A stretch of DNA of 64,000 nt from MGBC163016 sp964649145 (GTDB taxonomy: Bacteria > Actinomycetota > Coriobacteriia > Coriobacteriales > Eggerthellaceae), in the NCBI GenBank assembly GCA_964649145.1, contig CAZYOQ010000007.1:4958-68957 (forward strand), read 5' to 3'. Below are positions 1 to 8,392 of this stretch, piece by piece. The number at the start of each line of letters is the position of its first letter. Within the stretch, counting starts at the first letter, position 1. Under the pieces are notes generated by a model. The model did no database searches. It was not told the origin of the DNA and saw only the letters and a list, made by a program, of their open reading frames with translations. The translations under genes were made by a program, and so were the position numbers.

Positions 1-1
1 G

Positions 2-781
2 CACGCTCAACTATCGAAGAGAGCCGATATTCCTGTTGCGGTTTCAGTCCCGACGGCGGACGCTCGCCAGCGCAAAGCACTCGTTTCGCAAGGTGTGCCT
101 TTTGTCTGCGCAGGAAGACAGGTTTCGCTTCCGTTTTTGGGAGTTGCGACCACCGAATGGGGCAAGAAAAAACTAGAAGCCAAGCAAAAAGAGAAGCTAA
201 CTCCTAAGGCGCAGCAGGCTGCAATTTGGGGGTCGATAAGAAACCAGAGCTATTCTCTTGCTGAGCTTAGGAATGCTACCGGGATGAGCGCAAGCCAGGC
301 AAGTAGCGCGGTGGGCGAGCTGGTCGCAAAAGGTTTGGCGAATCGTACCAAGAGAGGGCGGGAGACAATTGTTGTTCCAGTGGGTAAAAAAGAGCTGCTC
401 GATGAGTATATGAGCTGTCTCTCTTCGCCGGTCTTGCAAGTGATGTGTGTTGAAAGCAGTTCTTTAGTTGAAGTACTTCCTGATGCTGGAGAAAGTGCCC
501 TTGCCTCGCGCAGCATGCTTAGCTCGCCATCGGTGCGCCAGAAGGCGGTGTCGCGCGCTGCTGCGAAGAGCCTTACATGGACTGAAGTCCTTCAAGGAGA
601 ACTTCCCGATAGTGAAACAATGCAGGTTCAGATATGGAAGTACGACCCTCTCTTCGCGGGAGCTGATCAAGTTGACGATGTGTCGCTTGCTTTGTCGCTT
701 GTCAATACTGGTAATGAAAGGGTGTCTAGTGAAATTGATTCGCTATTCGGAGGGGAGTACCTGTGGCAAAAAGTTCTGTAG
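2..781 (+). CDS. Helix-turn-helix protein, 5' end cut by window edge
   Basis: The reading frame is open from base 2 with no start needed in the window, so the gene begins upstream; a GTG at 95 is only an internal codon. The visible part has a basic linker, then a winged-helix region (about residues 75-125 of the visible protein) with the pattern SLAELRNATGMSASQASSAV, followed by an acidic C-terminal domain ending in a WKYDP-type segment. It overlaps the next gene by 19 nt, so the two are translationally linked. Its partner is an AbiEii-like nucleotidyltransferase. By analogy with AbiEi/AbiEii pairs, a regulator or antitoxin role is plausible, but I recognise no specific family beyond winged helix. 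Confidence 0.7.
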   Translation, partial: HAQLSKRADIPVAVSVPTADARQRKALVSQGVPFVCAGRQVSLPFLGVATTEWGKKKLEAKQKEKLTPKAQQAAIWGSIRNQSYSLAELRNATGMSASQASSAVGELVAKGLANRTKRGRETIVVPVGKKELLDEYMSCLSSPVLQVMCVESSSLVEVLPDAGESALASRSMLSSPSVRQKAVSRAAAKSLTWTEVLQGELPDSETMQVQIWKYDPLFAGADQVDDVSLALSLVNTGNERVSSEIDSLFGGEYLWQKVL

Positions 782-1140
782 AAGGACTCGATGAGTTTCG
801 CCGGCATATGCAGGGGGTTGAGGACTCTTATGCGATCATAGGGGGCATTGCGTGTGATCTTCTTCTCTCAGATGCAGATCTTCCTTTCCGAGCAACCCGC
901 GATTTCGACACCGTTTTAGTTGCGGAAGCAAAGCTTTCGGAAACTGCTCAGGCAATTTGGTCGCTTGTTCGTGATGGTGGTTATCGATGCGGTTGGGGAG
1001 GGGACAGGAATGTGTGCTTCTACCGTTTCACGAATCCTGTTGCGCCGGGATATCCTCACATGATAGAGGTGTTTAGTAGACGCCCCGATTTCCTTGAAGG
1101 AGCAGCAGGTATTGAAATTGCGCCATTGCCTACGATATGA
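763..1140 (+). CDS. AbiEii-like nucleotidyltransferase, C-terminally truncated
   Basis: The 125-residue product starts at GTG 763 behind a good GGAGGGG ribosome site at 749-755. It has the nucleotidyltransferase signature: GG at residues 27-28 and R-A-T-R-D-F-D at 43-49, where the two aspartates would bind metal. AbiEii-type proteins are usually well over 200 residues, with a helical C-terminal half. Here the frame stops just after the strand MIEVF and the proline-rich segment that would normally lead into that half. The following 240 bp shows no convincing continuation in any frame. The gene is therefore either a minimal nucleotidyltransferase or a decayed toxin-like gene. Overlap with the upstream helix-turn-helix gene supports a two-gene unit. 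Confidence 0.7.
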   Translation: MAKSSVEGLDEFRRHMQGVEDSYAIIGGIACDLLLSDADLPFRATRDFDTVLVAEAKLSETAQAIWSLVRDGGYRCGWGGDRNVCFYRFTNPVAPGYPHMIEVFSRRPDFLEGAAGIEIAPLPTI

Positions 1141-1259
1141 GAGCGTTCATTTTTGATTGCAAGGAAGAGCCTGTGAATCTCAGGCAAATTGGCATTGTTG
1201 GAATGTCTTTGGATGTGATTCTGGATACCATGTGTAGCGTATACGAAATTACGACTTGA
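1137..1259 (+). CDS. Unrecognised 40-residue ORF, ATGA overlap
   Basis: An ATG at 1137 overlaps the stop of the nucleotidyltransferase gene (ATGA arrangement) and opens a 40-codon frame ending at 1259. I recognise no motif and it has no ribosome site of its own. It could be translated by coupling, or be chance in a decaying gene tail. The rest of the spacer to 1388 shows nothing else I can support. Confidence 0.15.
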   Translation: MRAFIFDCKEEPVNLRQIGIVGMSLDVILDTMCSVYEITT

Positions 1260-1388
1260 ACCGTCGCGTTAAGTTCTGTGTTGAAGTTTTTTTGGGCGAA
1301 ACTGAGTAACCAACGACTAGGGATAGATGAAAAAGGGCATCAAGTGTCAGGCTAACTTTAGGGGGTTCACTTTAGTGGATCCCCGCAG

Positions 1389-2525
1389 CTATTCGTCTCG
1401 CTCGAACGTCTTCGCCACGTTTTTAAGGTTATCAATAATGGGTATATGCTGCGGACACATGCTCTCGCAGGCGCCGCACGCAAGGCACTCAGATGCTTTC
1501 CCGTGTGTTTTCGTCAAAATGGCATAGGAGCCATACGATGCCGTCCAACCCTTCGTTTCCATGTCCTCGTGCTGCAGCTCGTTGTAAAGCGAAAAGTATT
1601 GCGGAATGGCAATGTCTAAAGGACACTCCGACGTGCAATATTCGCAGGCAGTGCAGGGGATGGCTTTACGTTCGTTAATAATGTCGGCAACCTTAAAGCA
1701 AAGCTGCATCTGATCTTTCGTCAAAGGAACGAAGGGATCCATAAAGGAAATATTATCTTCGACCTGCGCAAGCGTGCTCATCCCCGAAAGCACCAACGCA
1801 ACGCCTGGAAGCGAGGCCGCAAAGCGAATGGCCCAGCTGGAATCAGAGGCAGCAGGCTCTTGCGCGCAAAATAGCTCATGTGCCTTTCGCGGCAGGTTTG
1901 CTAGGGTGCCGCCCTTCACAGGCTCCATAACAATGATCGGCTTGTTGTGCTTAAGGCACACTTCATAGTTCTTGCGCGCTTCAATCCAGCGGCTTTCCCA
2001 ATCAAGATAATTAATTTGCAGTTGAACAAATTCCATCTCTGGGTGCTCGGTCAGTATCTTGTCTAAGAGCACAGAATCGTCGTGATAGGAAATGCCTGCA
2101 TGCCTCACAAGACCTTCGGCTTTTTTATTCAATACCCACTCAAAGCAGTCAAATTTTTCATATTTCTGCAGGCTTGCCGCGTCAATACCATGAATCAGGT
2201 AATAATCGAAAAAGGTGGAACCTGTGCGCTTTAGCTGGTCGTTAAAGACTTTGTCGCGGCCTTCCAGCGAATCGAAAAAGCCGGAGTGCAGTTTTGTGGC
2301 CAGCGTGAAGGCATCGCGCGGATACCTATCCACCAAGACCTCTTTGACAGCACATTCGCTTTTGAAATCCATATACATCCATGCTGTGTCGAAATACGTA
2401 AATCCGGCAGCCATGAAAGCATCTACCATCTGCTTAAATTCTTCAATATCGATAGCCTTGCCATCGGCGGTCTTTACGTGTGGCAAGCGCATTAACCCAA
2501 ACCCGAGCTTTTGAGTTTTCTCCAC
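1389..2525 (-). CDS. Aldo/keto reductase with C-terminal 4Fe-4S domain
   Basis: The 378-residue protein is a cytoplasmic aldo/keto reductase TIM barrel (residues 1-270) fused to a ferredoxin-like tail. The barrel keeps the FDTA(W)MY motif with catalytic Asp and Tyr near residues 45-50, Lys in LATKLHS near 78 and His in YYLIHG near 110. The tail has two cysteine clusters, CTACEYCTSECP near 290 and CLACGACESMCP near 345, each suited to a 4Fe-4S cluster. GTG at 2525 is chosen as start because GGGAGG lies just upstream at 2530-2535; longer in-frame starts lack this and precede the conserved GFGLMRLP. The substrate is unknown. This subfamily is common in anaerobes. Confidence 0.9.
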   Translation of the reverse strand: MEKTQKLGFGLMRLPHVKTADGKAIDIEEFKQMVDAFMAAGFTYFDTAWMYMDFKSECAVKEVLVDRYPRDAFTLATKLHSGFFDSLEGRDKVFNDQLKRTGSTFFDYYLIHGIDAASLQKYEKFDCFEWVLNKKAEGLVRHAGISYHDDSVLLDKILTEHPEMEFVQLQINYLDWESRWIEARKNYEVCLKHNKPIIVMEPVKGGTLANLPRKAHELFCAQEPAASDSSWAIRFAASLPGVALVLSGMSTLAQVEDNISFMDPFVPLTKDQMQLCFKVADIINERKAIPCTACEYCTSECPLDIAIPQYFSLYNELQHEDMETKGWTASYGSYAILTKTHGKASECLACGACESMCPQHIPIIDNLKNVAKTFERDE

Positions 2526-2654
2526 GGTACCTCCCTCATAAGTGCCATATGCAAAGCATACCCTAACCTGGCGCTTGCAGTGCAAAAGACATCACGATAG
2601 CGCGGCGTAAACCCTGCGGCAGGGTTGCGCGGAGTGAAGCAGACTGGGTAGGTT

Positions 2655-2790
2655 GTGAAAACTAGAGGCTGGAAACTTGAGACTGGAAGCCAAAGGCTAG
2701 AGCTGGAGACAGGAGGCTGGAGACAGGAGACAGGAGATTGGAGGCTGGAGGCAGGAGGCTGGAGACAGGAGACCGTGGACAGGAGGCTCT
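2655..2790 (+). repeat. Degenerate heptamer-based tandem repeat
   Basis: About 135 bp is built from variants of a 7-bp unit, GGAGRCT/GGAGACA (for example CTGGAGACAGGAGG, several times). It sits in the 323-bp spacer between the divergent aldo/keto reductase and mscL genes. Both strands give chance open frames of repeated peptides, which I do not regard as genes. Confidence 0.85.
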
Positions 2791-2821
2791 CGGAGCTTTT
2801 TTGCCGCTTTGACAGAGCGGT

Positions 2822-2827
2822 TATAAT
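2822..2827 (+). promoter_or_regulatory. Putative -10 box of mscL
   Basis: A consensus TATAAT ends 21 bp before the mscL start codon, giving a leader of about 15 nt that still contains the AAAGGAGG ribosome site at 2833-2840. The best -35 candidate, TTGCCG at 2801, is spaced only 15 bp away, and TTGACA at 2809 is too close. The assignment therefore rests on the -10 alone. Confidence 0.45.
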
Positions 2828-2848
2828 GTCTGAAAGGAGGTAACGACC

Positions 2849-3340
2849 ATGGCAGATAAAAACAAGAAAAAAGCCAGCAGCCTCATCAGTGAATTCAAGG
2901 AGTTTATCAATCGTGGCAATGTAATTGACATGGCGGTCGGCATCATTATTGGTGCTGCTTTCACCTCTATTGTCACAGCGCTTGTTGACCAGATTATTAA
3001 CCCCTTGATCACATTGATTACAGGCGGGCACGGCACCGATGTGGGCGGTCTTGCGATTCCCGTGACCGACACGCAAAGCATCGATTTTGGCGCTTTCATA
3101 AGCGCTTGCATTAATTTCCTGATCGTTGCAGTTATCGTGTTTTTGCTGGTCAAGGTGTTTAACGCAATGAAAGATGGCGGAAGTAATCTTTTGCATCGCA
3201 ACGCTCAAGGCGAGGAATATGTGGAAGTTCCACCGAAGTGCCCTTACTGCCTTGAAGAGGTAAACGTAGGAGCAACGCGTTGCCATCATTGTGCAGCTGA
3301 ACTGCCCGAGCCTGCACAAGTAACAAAAGAGCCTGCATAG
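2849..3340 (+). CDS. mscL: Large-conductance mechanosensitive channel MscL with zinc ribbon
   Basis: The 163-residue membrane protein is a turgor-gated emergency valve that opens under hypo-osmotic shock. The N-terminal amphipathic helix and TM1 (about residues 25-50, with NVIDMAVGIIIGAAF) and TM2 (about 80-105, INFLIVAVIVFLLVKVF) are typical. The usual C-terminal helix is replaced or extended by a zinc-ribbon-like module, CPYC and CHHC at about residues 130-147. The start at 2849 has a strong AAGGAGG site. The zinc ribbon is an elaboration present in some MscL proteins and could assist oligomer assembly, which is inference. The gene appears to be monocistronic. Confidence 0.96.
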   Translation: MADKNKKKASSLISEFKEFINRGNVIDMAVGIIIGAAFTSIVTALVDQIINPLITLITGGHGTDVGGLAIPVTDTQSIDFGAFISACINFLIVAVIVFLLVKVFNAMKDGGSNLLHRNAQGEEYVEVPPKCPYCLEEVNVGATRCHHCAAELPEPAQVTKEPA

Positions 3341-3360
3341 ACACACCAGCGTTCTAATAT

Positions 3361-3549
3361 CTTGCGCCGCCTCTGGCGCTACCACACGCCGCTTCTGGCG
3401 CTGCTATATTCCGTCCTTGACGGCCACCATGTTTCGCCCTTGGCGTCGGCGTGCGACGCCCACGGCGCTGCCGCGTTTCGCCCTTGTATGGCTTTTCCTG
3501 ACGCTACTGTATTGCCGTCCTTGACGCTATTGCATGGTCGTCCTTGACA
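3361..3549 (+). repeat. Degenerate intergenic tandem repeat
   Basis: The spacer between mscL and the AmmeMemoRadiSam gene consists largely of reiterated, diverged units: CGCCGC(C/T)TCTGGCGCT at its left end, TTTCGCCCTTG twice in the middle, and (G/T)CGTCCTTGACG three times at the right. The last unit contains a TTGACA at 3544-3549 that may serve as a -35 box for the downstream gene. No RNA or protein gene is evident. Confidence 0.65.
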
Positions 3550-3607
3550 AGTGCTTTGTTTGGGGCACCATAAAGATAGGTCATATTCACGTGGGAAGGA
3601 GTGTCTC

Positions 3608-5044
3608 ATGGGACTTATTGCCGCGTATGCTGTTCCTCATCCTCCTCTAATCGTGCCTGCTGTTGGGCGCGGGGAGGAGCAGGGCATCGCAAACACCATT
3701 GCTGCATATGAGGAGGTGGCGCGTCGCGTTCAGGCTGCAAACCCTGAGACCATTGTGATTACCTCGCCGCATGCGCCCTTGTACCGTGATGGGTTTTTCG
3801 TGGCCAACACACCTTGGGAAAGCGGTTCTCTGCAGCAATTCGGCTGTCCGAACGAGCGCATAAGTGTTCAGGTAGATCTCGCGTTTTCTGATGAAGTAGT
3901 CGAGCGTTTACAAGGTCGTTCCATCACCTGCGCAGGTGCGCCGCGTGGGGCAAACGATATTGACCATGCAAGTTTCGTGCCGTTGCACTTTCTGGAACAA
4001 GCGCTTGACCTTGACCAAGTTAATGTGGTGCGCATCGGACTTTCGGGGCTTTCAAGCGAGAGCCATCGTGTGATGGGGGAGGCCATCGCAGATACCGCCA
4101 ATGCTCTGGAGCGCCGCTACGTACTAATCGCGAGTGGTGACATGTCGCACAAGCTTAAGGAAAGCGGCCCGTATGGCTTTGCGCCTGAGGGACCTGAGTT
4201 TGACCGTGCGGTGACTAAGATCTTTGCCGAGGGTCGGCTTGAGGAATTGTTTGGCTTGGATGATGACTTGTGTGAGAGAGCCGCTGAATGCGGTCTGCGA
4301 TCATTTCAGATTATGGCAGGCGCGCTTGAGGCAACAGACAAGCCTTACACTTCCGAGCTGTTAAGTTACGAAGGTCCGTTTGGGGTTGGCTATGCCGTTG
4401 CGGCCTTCGAGATAAAAGATGAAGAGGACGCAGCCACTGCCACCTCTCAGGGCGATGTTGATGCAGCTGCCGCCACTCAGGCCGACCCACTTGTGGCTCT
4501 TGCACGCGAGGCCGTGGAGCATGTTGTGCGCACAGGTTTGCTACTTCCCCTGCCTTCAGACCTTTCGCCTGCGCTTACAGACCAGCGTGATGGCGCTTTT
4601 GTGAGCTTGCATATAGGAGATGCCCTGCGTGGCTGCATTGGCACGATATCTCCTGTGCAGCCAACGCTTGCTGAAGAGATTATCGCCAATGGGGCACATG
4701 CCGCTACGCGAGATCCTCGCTTTCCCGCTGTACAGGAAAGCGAGTTGGACTTTCTTTCATATTCGGTAGATGTGCTTGGCAAGGCAGAAGAGGTGCGCAC
4801 GCTAAGCGAGCTTGACCCGAAGCGCTATGGAGTCATTGTTACTAGCGGGTTTAGACGCGGCCTTCTTTTGCCTGACCTTGATGGTGTTGACACTGTCGAA
4901 GACCAAATTGTTATAGCTAAGCGAAAGGCAGGCATTGGCCTACATGAGGCTGTAACACTTGAGCGCTTTGAAGTGGTGCGCCACACTTGCGGCGGCGAAG
5001 CGCGCAGCGAGGATGCGACGCGCGACGAAAGCAACAAGCAGTGA
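3608..5044 (+). CDS. amrA: AmmeMemoRadiSam protein A: LigB-type domain fused to AMMECR1
   Basis: The 478-residue protein has an N-terminal class III extradiol dioxygenase-like domain (about residues 1-275, opening AAYAVPHPPLIVPAVG and including the GDMSHKL segment). A low-complexity Ala/Asp/Thr linker near 275-300 follows, then a C-terminal AMMECR1 domain (about 300-465) with the hallmark LRGCIGT. The ATG at 3608 has GAAGGAG upstream; a longer in-frame start at 3551 lacks support. Proteins of this architecture occur next to the AmrS radical SAM enzyme, exactly as here, with the stop codon overlapping a GTG of the next frame. The system is thought to carry out a conserved modification, but the substrate and chemistry are not established to my knowledge. 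Confidence 0.92.
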   Translation: MGLIAAYAVPHPPLIVPAVGRGEEQGIANTIAAYEEVARRVQAANPETIVITSPHAPLYRDGFFVANTPWESGSLQQFGCPNERISVQVDLAFSDEVVERLQGRSITCAGAPRGANDIDHASFVPLHFLEQALDLDQVNVVRIGLSGLSSESHRVMGEAIADTANALERRYVLIASGDMSHKLKESGPYGFAPEGPEFDRAVTKIFAEGRLEELFGLDDDLCERAAECGLRSFQIMAGALEATDKPYTSELLSYEGPFGVGYAVAAFEIKDEEDAATATSQGDVDAAAATQADPLVALAREAVEHVVRTGLLLPLPSDLSPALTDQRDGAFVSLHIGDALRGCIGTISPVQPTLAEEIIANGAHAATRDPRFPAVQESELDFLSYSVDVLGKAEEVRTLSELDPKRYGVIVTSGFRRGLLLPDLDGVDTVEDQIVIAKRKAGIGLHEAVTLERFEVVRHTCGGEARSEDATRDESNKQ

Positions 5045-5061
5045 GCAGGGGCAGCGCGGCA

Positions 5062-5901
5062 ATGAGTGAGCGCATCACCTGTCATGTGTGTCCTCGTGGA
5101 TGCACGTTGGCGCAAGGTGAACGCGGCGCGTGTAGGGCTCGTCGTGCGGAAGGCGGGCGCGTAATTGCAGAAAACTACGGGCGCATTACCTCCCTTGCGC
5201 TTGACCCTATCGAAAAGAAGCCCCTTGCGCATTTTCATCCGGGTTCGAAGGTGCTTTCTGTGGGCTCGTACGGTTGCAACCTGCATTGCCCATTTTGTCA
5301 GAATGCCTCAATTGCTTGTGCAGGAGAGAGCGACGTTACTTGGAAAGAGGTAGCGCCTGTTGAGCTTGTAGAAATGGCCTCCTCGGCCGTCGATAAGGGA
5401 AACATCGGCATTGCCTACACCTATAACGAGCCGCTTGTGGGCTACGAATTTGTGCGCGATACAGCCCGTCTTGCGCACAAACGCGGGCTGGTCAACGTTT
5501 TGGTTTCAAATGGCTGTGTAAACGCCGAGCCACTAGGTGAAATTGCCGAACTTATCGATGCCGCCAACATCGACTTAAAAGGCTTTACGCCAGAATTTTT
5601 CGACCTAGTGGGCGCAAATGAGGCCTGCGTGCGCCATACCATAGAAGTCTTGGCTGCAACGCCCACATGTCATCTTGAAGTAACTACGCTGGTCATCCCG
5701 GGTCTTAACGACACGGACGAGGAAATAGCTGCAGCCGCGCAGTGGCTTGCAAGCCTCGATGAGACAATTGTCTATCACCTGACACGCTTTTTTCCGCTTC
5801 ATTACTTTAGTGATCGCACGCCCACGCCGCCCTCGACGCTCTATCGACTTGCCGAGGTGGCTGGGCGCTATCTTTCGTATGTGTATGTGGGCAACTGTTA
5901 G
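5062..5901 (+). CDS. amrS: AmmeMemoRadiSam system radical SAM enzyme
   Basis: This 279-residue cytoplasmic enzyme has the radical SAM cluster motif C72-x3-C76-x2-C79 (CNLHCPFC). An N-terminal cysteine group (CHVCPRGC, then GACRARR) could hold a further metal or rubredoxin-like site. A PflA-like barrel follows, with YTYNEP and IDAANIDLKGF. I place the start at ATG 5062; an alternative GTG at 5041 overlaps the upstream TGA directly, and neither has a strong ribosome site, as expected for coupled translation. It forms a two-gene operon with the LigB-AMMECR1 fusion, which it presumably serves or whose product it modifies. The reaction is unknown. Confidence 0.92.
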   Translation: MSERITCHVCPRGCTLAQGERGACRARRAEGGRVIAENYGRITSLALDPIEKKPLAHFHPGSKVLSVGSYGCNLHCPFCQNASIACAGESDVTWKEVAPVELVEMASSAVDKGNIGIAYTYNEPLVGYEFVRDTARLAHKRGLVNVLVSNGCVNAEPLGEIAELIDAANIDLKGFTPEFFDLVGANEACVRHTIEVLAATPTCHLEVTTLVIPGLNDTDEEIAAAAQWLASLDETIVYHLTRFFPLHYFSDRTPTPPSTLYRLAEVAGRYLSYVYVGNC

Positions 5902-5987
5902 CGCGCTATTTCGCCTGTTGACCACGCGTCTCTAGCGTACATGCTAAGAATTTTGCGCATATGTACTACAACGCATGCGTAAAGCTG

Positions 5988-6746
5988 CTATCGCATCATC
6001 AAAGTGCCGCCGTCGATGCAGATGACCTGGCCAGTAAGGTAGTGGGCATCCTCACTTGCAAGGAAGGCCATAATTGGCGCGAAGTCTTTCTGTGTATCGC
6101 CAAGCTTGCCGCCTAAGGGAATCGCGGTTGCCATGAAGGCGTCGTGTGCCTTGAGCTCTTCTGGCGTCATGGCGGCGCGCGTCTTGTCATACATAGGAGT
6201 CCAGATCGTTGGCGCGATCATATTGGCACGGATGTTATACTGTGCCCATTCCATAGCAATAGACCTTGTCCATGCGGTAACAGCGCCTTTACTGGCTGCG
6301 TATGCTGCCTTGCCTTTGTAACCCTGAATACCGCCAGCGCTCGTGAAGTTGATTATGTGGCCGCCGTGATCCTTCATATAGGGGAAGACAGCCGTATTGG
6401 TTAAGTAGGTACCCGTTGCGTTGGTTTGCATGACCGATGCCCAGGTTTCTTCGGTAATGTCTTCTGCTGGACCGCCCGGAGCAATGCCTGCCGCGTGGAT
6501 GAAGACGTCGACGCCTCCAAGAGCATCAACCGACTTGCGCATTGCGTCGTCTACGGCCTCTTTGTTGGTTACTTCGGTTTGGATGAATGTTGCTTTTGTC
6601 TCGTCTGTCAGGCGCTGCGCAGCTTGAACGTTTCTTCCCCAAAAGACTACCTTTGCTCCCAGCCCAGGAAATGCTTTAACCAGGGCTTCGCCCATTCCGC
6701 TTGTGCCGCCCGTGATGATAACCTTCCGCCCGGTAAGATCGACCAT
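5988..6746 (-). CDS. Short-chain dehydrogenase/reductase
   Basis: The 252-residue protein is a classical SDR. It has the NAD(P)-binding TGGTSGMGEA motif near residue 11, FIHAAG near 87, catalytic Ser in INFTSAGG near 140, and the YAASK catalytic pair near 153-157. Its C-terminal Q-V-I-C-I-D-G-G end is also typical. A role as 3-oxoacyl-ACP reductase or a secondary-alcohol dehydrogenase fits; the sequence alone does not name the substrate. ATG 6746 is preferred over GTG 6752 because AAAGGG lies about 9 nt upstream of it. It is convergent with the radical SAM gene and appears monocistronic. Confidence 0.88.
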   Translation of the reverse strand: MVDLTGRKVIITGGTSGMGEALVKAFPGLGAKVVFWGRNVQAAQRLTDETKATFIQTEVTNKEAVDDAMRKSVDALGGVDVFIHAAGIAPGGPAEDITEETWASVMQTNATGTYLTNTAVFPYMKDHGGHIINFTSAGGIQGYKGKAAYAASKGAVTAWTRSIAMEWAQYNIRANMIAPTIWTPMYDKTRAAMTPEELKAHDAFMATAIPLGGKLGDTQKDFAPIMAFLASEDAHYLTGQVICIDGGTLMMR

Positions 6747-7009
6747 GATCACAACCCTTTCTCGTATCGCTTTTCGATTGTTTAACAGGTGCCTGACAGT
6801 TACAAAGCATCACAAAACATGTCTGACAATTCGGATATTTATACGGCGTCTTTTACTCGCGCTAAATTGCGAATATTTGGCTTGCAACCAAACGACGGCG
6901 CTTGCATATCCGCTTTTATTCGCGATAGATCTTTCAGGGCGCTTATTGCAATATTGGCGACAGACGGGCTGAAAGAGTTTGCTTGCGGGGCGGCAAGAGC
7001 CAGCGAAGG

Positions 7010-7140
7010 GTTTTAGGGTGGTAAGAGATGGCGGCTAGAACCAGTAAGAGCGGAAAGAGCGGAAATAGCGGACGCAATAACTGGGGGGGCTGTAAGTGAG
7101 AGCGGTAAGAACTAGTTGGGGTTATAAGAGCGGGTGCCAA
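7010..7140 (+). repeat. Purine-rich degenerate repeat in a gene-free stretch
   Basis: The 573-bp stretch 6747-7319 between the SDR gene and arsM (both on the minus strand) has no gene I can support. Its middle is a purine-rich run of diverged GTAAGAGCGG units (GTAAGAG four times, AGAGCGG five times or so). The part nearest the SDR gene, 6747-6900, should hold that gene's promoter, but no consensus is clear. Confidence 0.6.
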
Positions 7141-7223
7141 AACGGGGGAGCGGACGAAAAGGCGCCAAGTGCAAAGCTCGTCTTAGATATTCACCATTGC
7201 CAAGCAAATATCGCTTACAAAAA

Positions 7224-7264
7224 CTTTAAAAAAAGAACGTAGGGACTGCACTTGCAGCCCCTAC
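7224..7264 (-). terminator. Rho-independent terminator of the arsM unit
   Basis: On the minus strand, a stem of GTAGGGGCTGCA and TGCAGTCCCTAC (one bulged or mismatched pair) with a 2-nt loop is followed by a T-rich tail (complement of the A run at 7228-7236). It lies 56 bp after the arsM stop and fits the end of the aquaporin-arsM transcript. Confidence 0.85.
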
Positions 7265-7319
7265 GAAAAAGTTGCTAATCGCTAACAGCGGTCTTGGTCT
7301 AGCGCTAGCGTCAATCAGC

Positions 7320-8366
7320 TTAGCAGCAGCATCCGCCGCCACCACCGTCAACTGAAGGCGCATTGCCGCAGCCTTCGAACGGTCCGAAGTGGTGCGAACG
7401 ATCGCCCCAAATGTCAAAGTACTTGCCAAAGCGTGTATTTTGCACATAGGCGCAAGAATTGCCGCAAACAAGCATCGGCTGGCCGCAGAAGAAGCGATGA
7501 TGGTCATCAAGGTCGAAGTAGTCTTCAGATCCCTTCATGCCACCTTCATACTTTGCAACCTGTCCGTATTGCTCGCAGATATCCTCTTCAACATCAGGCA
7601 GCTTGAAAGCACGTACTGTACGTGATGAGTATTGAATATTACCAACAAGCTTCTCGATTTCAGGGTTATCGATGGTTGCAGCAGAAGAAGACATATAACG
7701 GAAGTCTGCCCAGCCAACCTTTGTCATCATGCGGCGGAAGTCTTCAATGTACATTGCGCCACCTAGGCATTCGCCAACAAGCTGTGGGTCTGTGTTGATT
7801 TCGTCAGGAACGCGACGATCTGCAAAGATGTCAGAGAAGTAAAGCTCGCCGCCAACCTTAAGCACGCGCCAAATTTCGCGGAAAACCTGCTCTTTCATAG
7901 GGGAAAGATTGATCACGCAGTTCGAAATAACTACATCCACGCTTTCATCGGCAACATCGGCTATATCTTCGATGTAAGACTGAATGAATTCGATGTTGGA
8001 TTTGGTATAGCCAAATGCGCTAGCCATTTCATCTTGGTGCTTCTTCGCGATTGCTAGCTGATCCTCGTTCATATCGATGCCAATGACGCGTCCGTTTTCG
8101 CCAACAAGTTTGCTTGCGATATAGCAGTCACGTCCCGTTCCGCATCCAAGGTCTAAGACCGTGCAGCCCTCTAGTGCAAGGGGCAGAGGAGAACCGCAGC
8201 CATAGAAGCGGCTGGTGATTTCTTCAGGAATCTCTTCTGCAATCTCGCGAACATATTCAGGCATAGATTCTGGACCGCAGCAGCAGGTATGTGTTGCCAT
8301 TTCCCCTTTTTCTACCAGGGTGACTTTGCTGTAGTACTCTTTGACTTGTTCTCTAATGTCACTCAC
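7320..8366 (-). CDS. arsM: Arsenite S-adenosylmethionine methyltransferase
   Basis: The 348-residue cytoplasmic enzyme would methylate As(III), using SAM, to methylated arsenicals. The SAM-binding motif LDLGCGTGRDC lies at residues 71-81. Three conserved arsenic-ligand cysteines can be matched to C57 (YGCGSP), C150 (ISNCVINLSP) and C200 (GECLGGAM). An extra CCC at 28-30 and a glycine/cysteine tail (GGGGGCCC) at the C terminus could bind further thiophilic metal. It lies 26 bp downstream of an aquaporin gene on the same strand, so the two probably share a transcript, ending at the terminator at 7224-7264. No ArsR or ArsC gene is visible nearby. Confidence 0.92.
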   Translation of the reverse strand: MSDIREQVKEYYSKVTLVEKGEMATHTCCCGPESMPEYVREIAEEIPEEITSRFYGCGSPLPLALEGCTVLDLGCGTGRDCYIASKLVGENGRVIGIDMNEDQLAIAKKHQDEMASAFGYTKSNIEFIQSYIEDIADVADESVDVVISNCVINLSPMKEQVFREIWRVLKVGGELYFSDIFADRRVPDEINTDPQLVGECLGGAMYIEDFRRMMTKVGWADFRYMSSSAATIDNPEIEKLVGNIQYSSRTVRAFKLPDVEEDICEQYGQVAKYEGGMKGSEDYFDLDDHHRFFCGQPMLVCGNSCAYVQNTRFGKYFDIWGDRSHHFGPFEGCGNAPSVDGGGGGCCC

Positions 8367-8392
8367 TTTTCGACCTTTCTCTTCGCTTTCCT

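Noticed and set aside
2655..2843. A Trp/Arg/Glu-Thr-Gly repeat peptide encoded by the heptamer array (and a Ser/Pro/Leu one on the other strand)
   Set aside because: Both are direct consequences of a 7-bp repeat read in all frames; no ribosome site or conserved domain.
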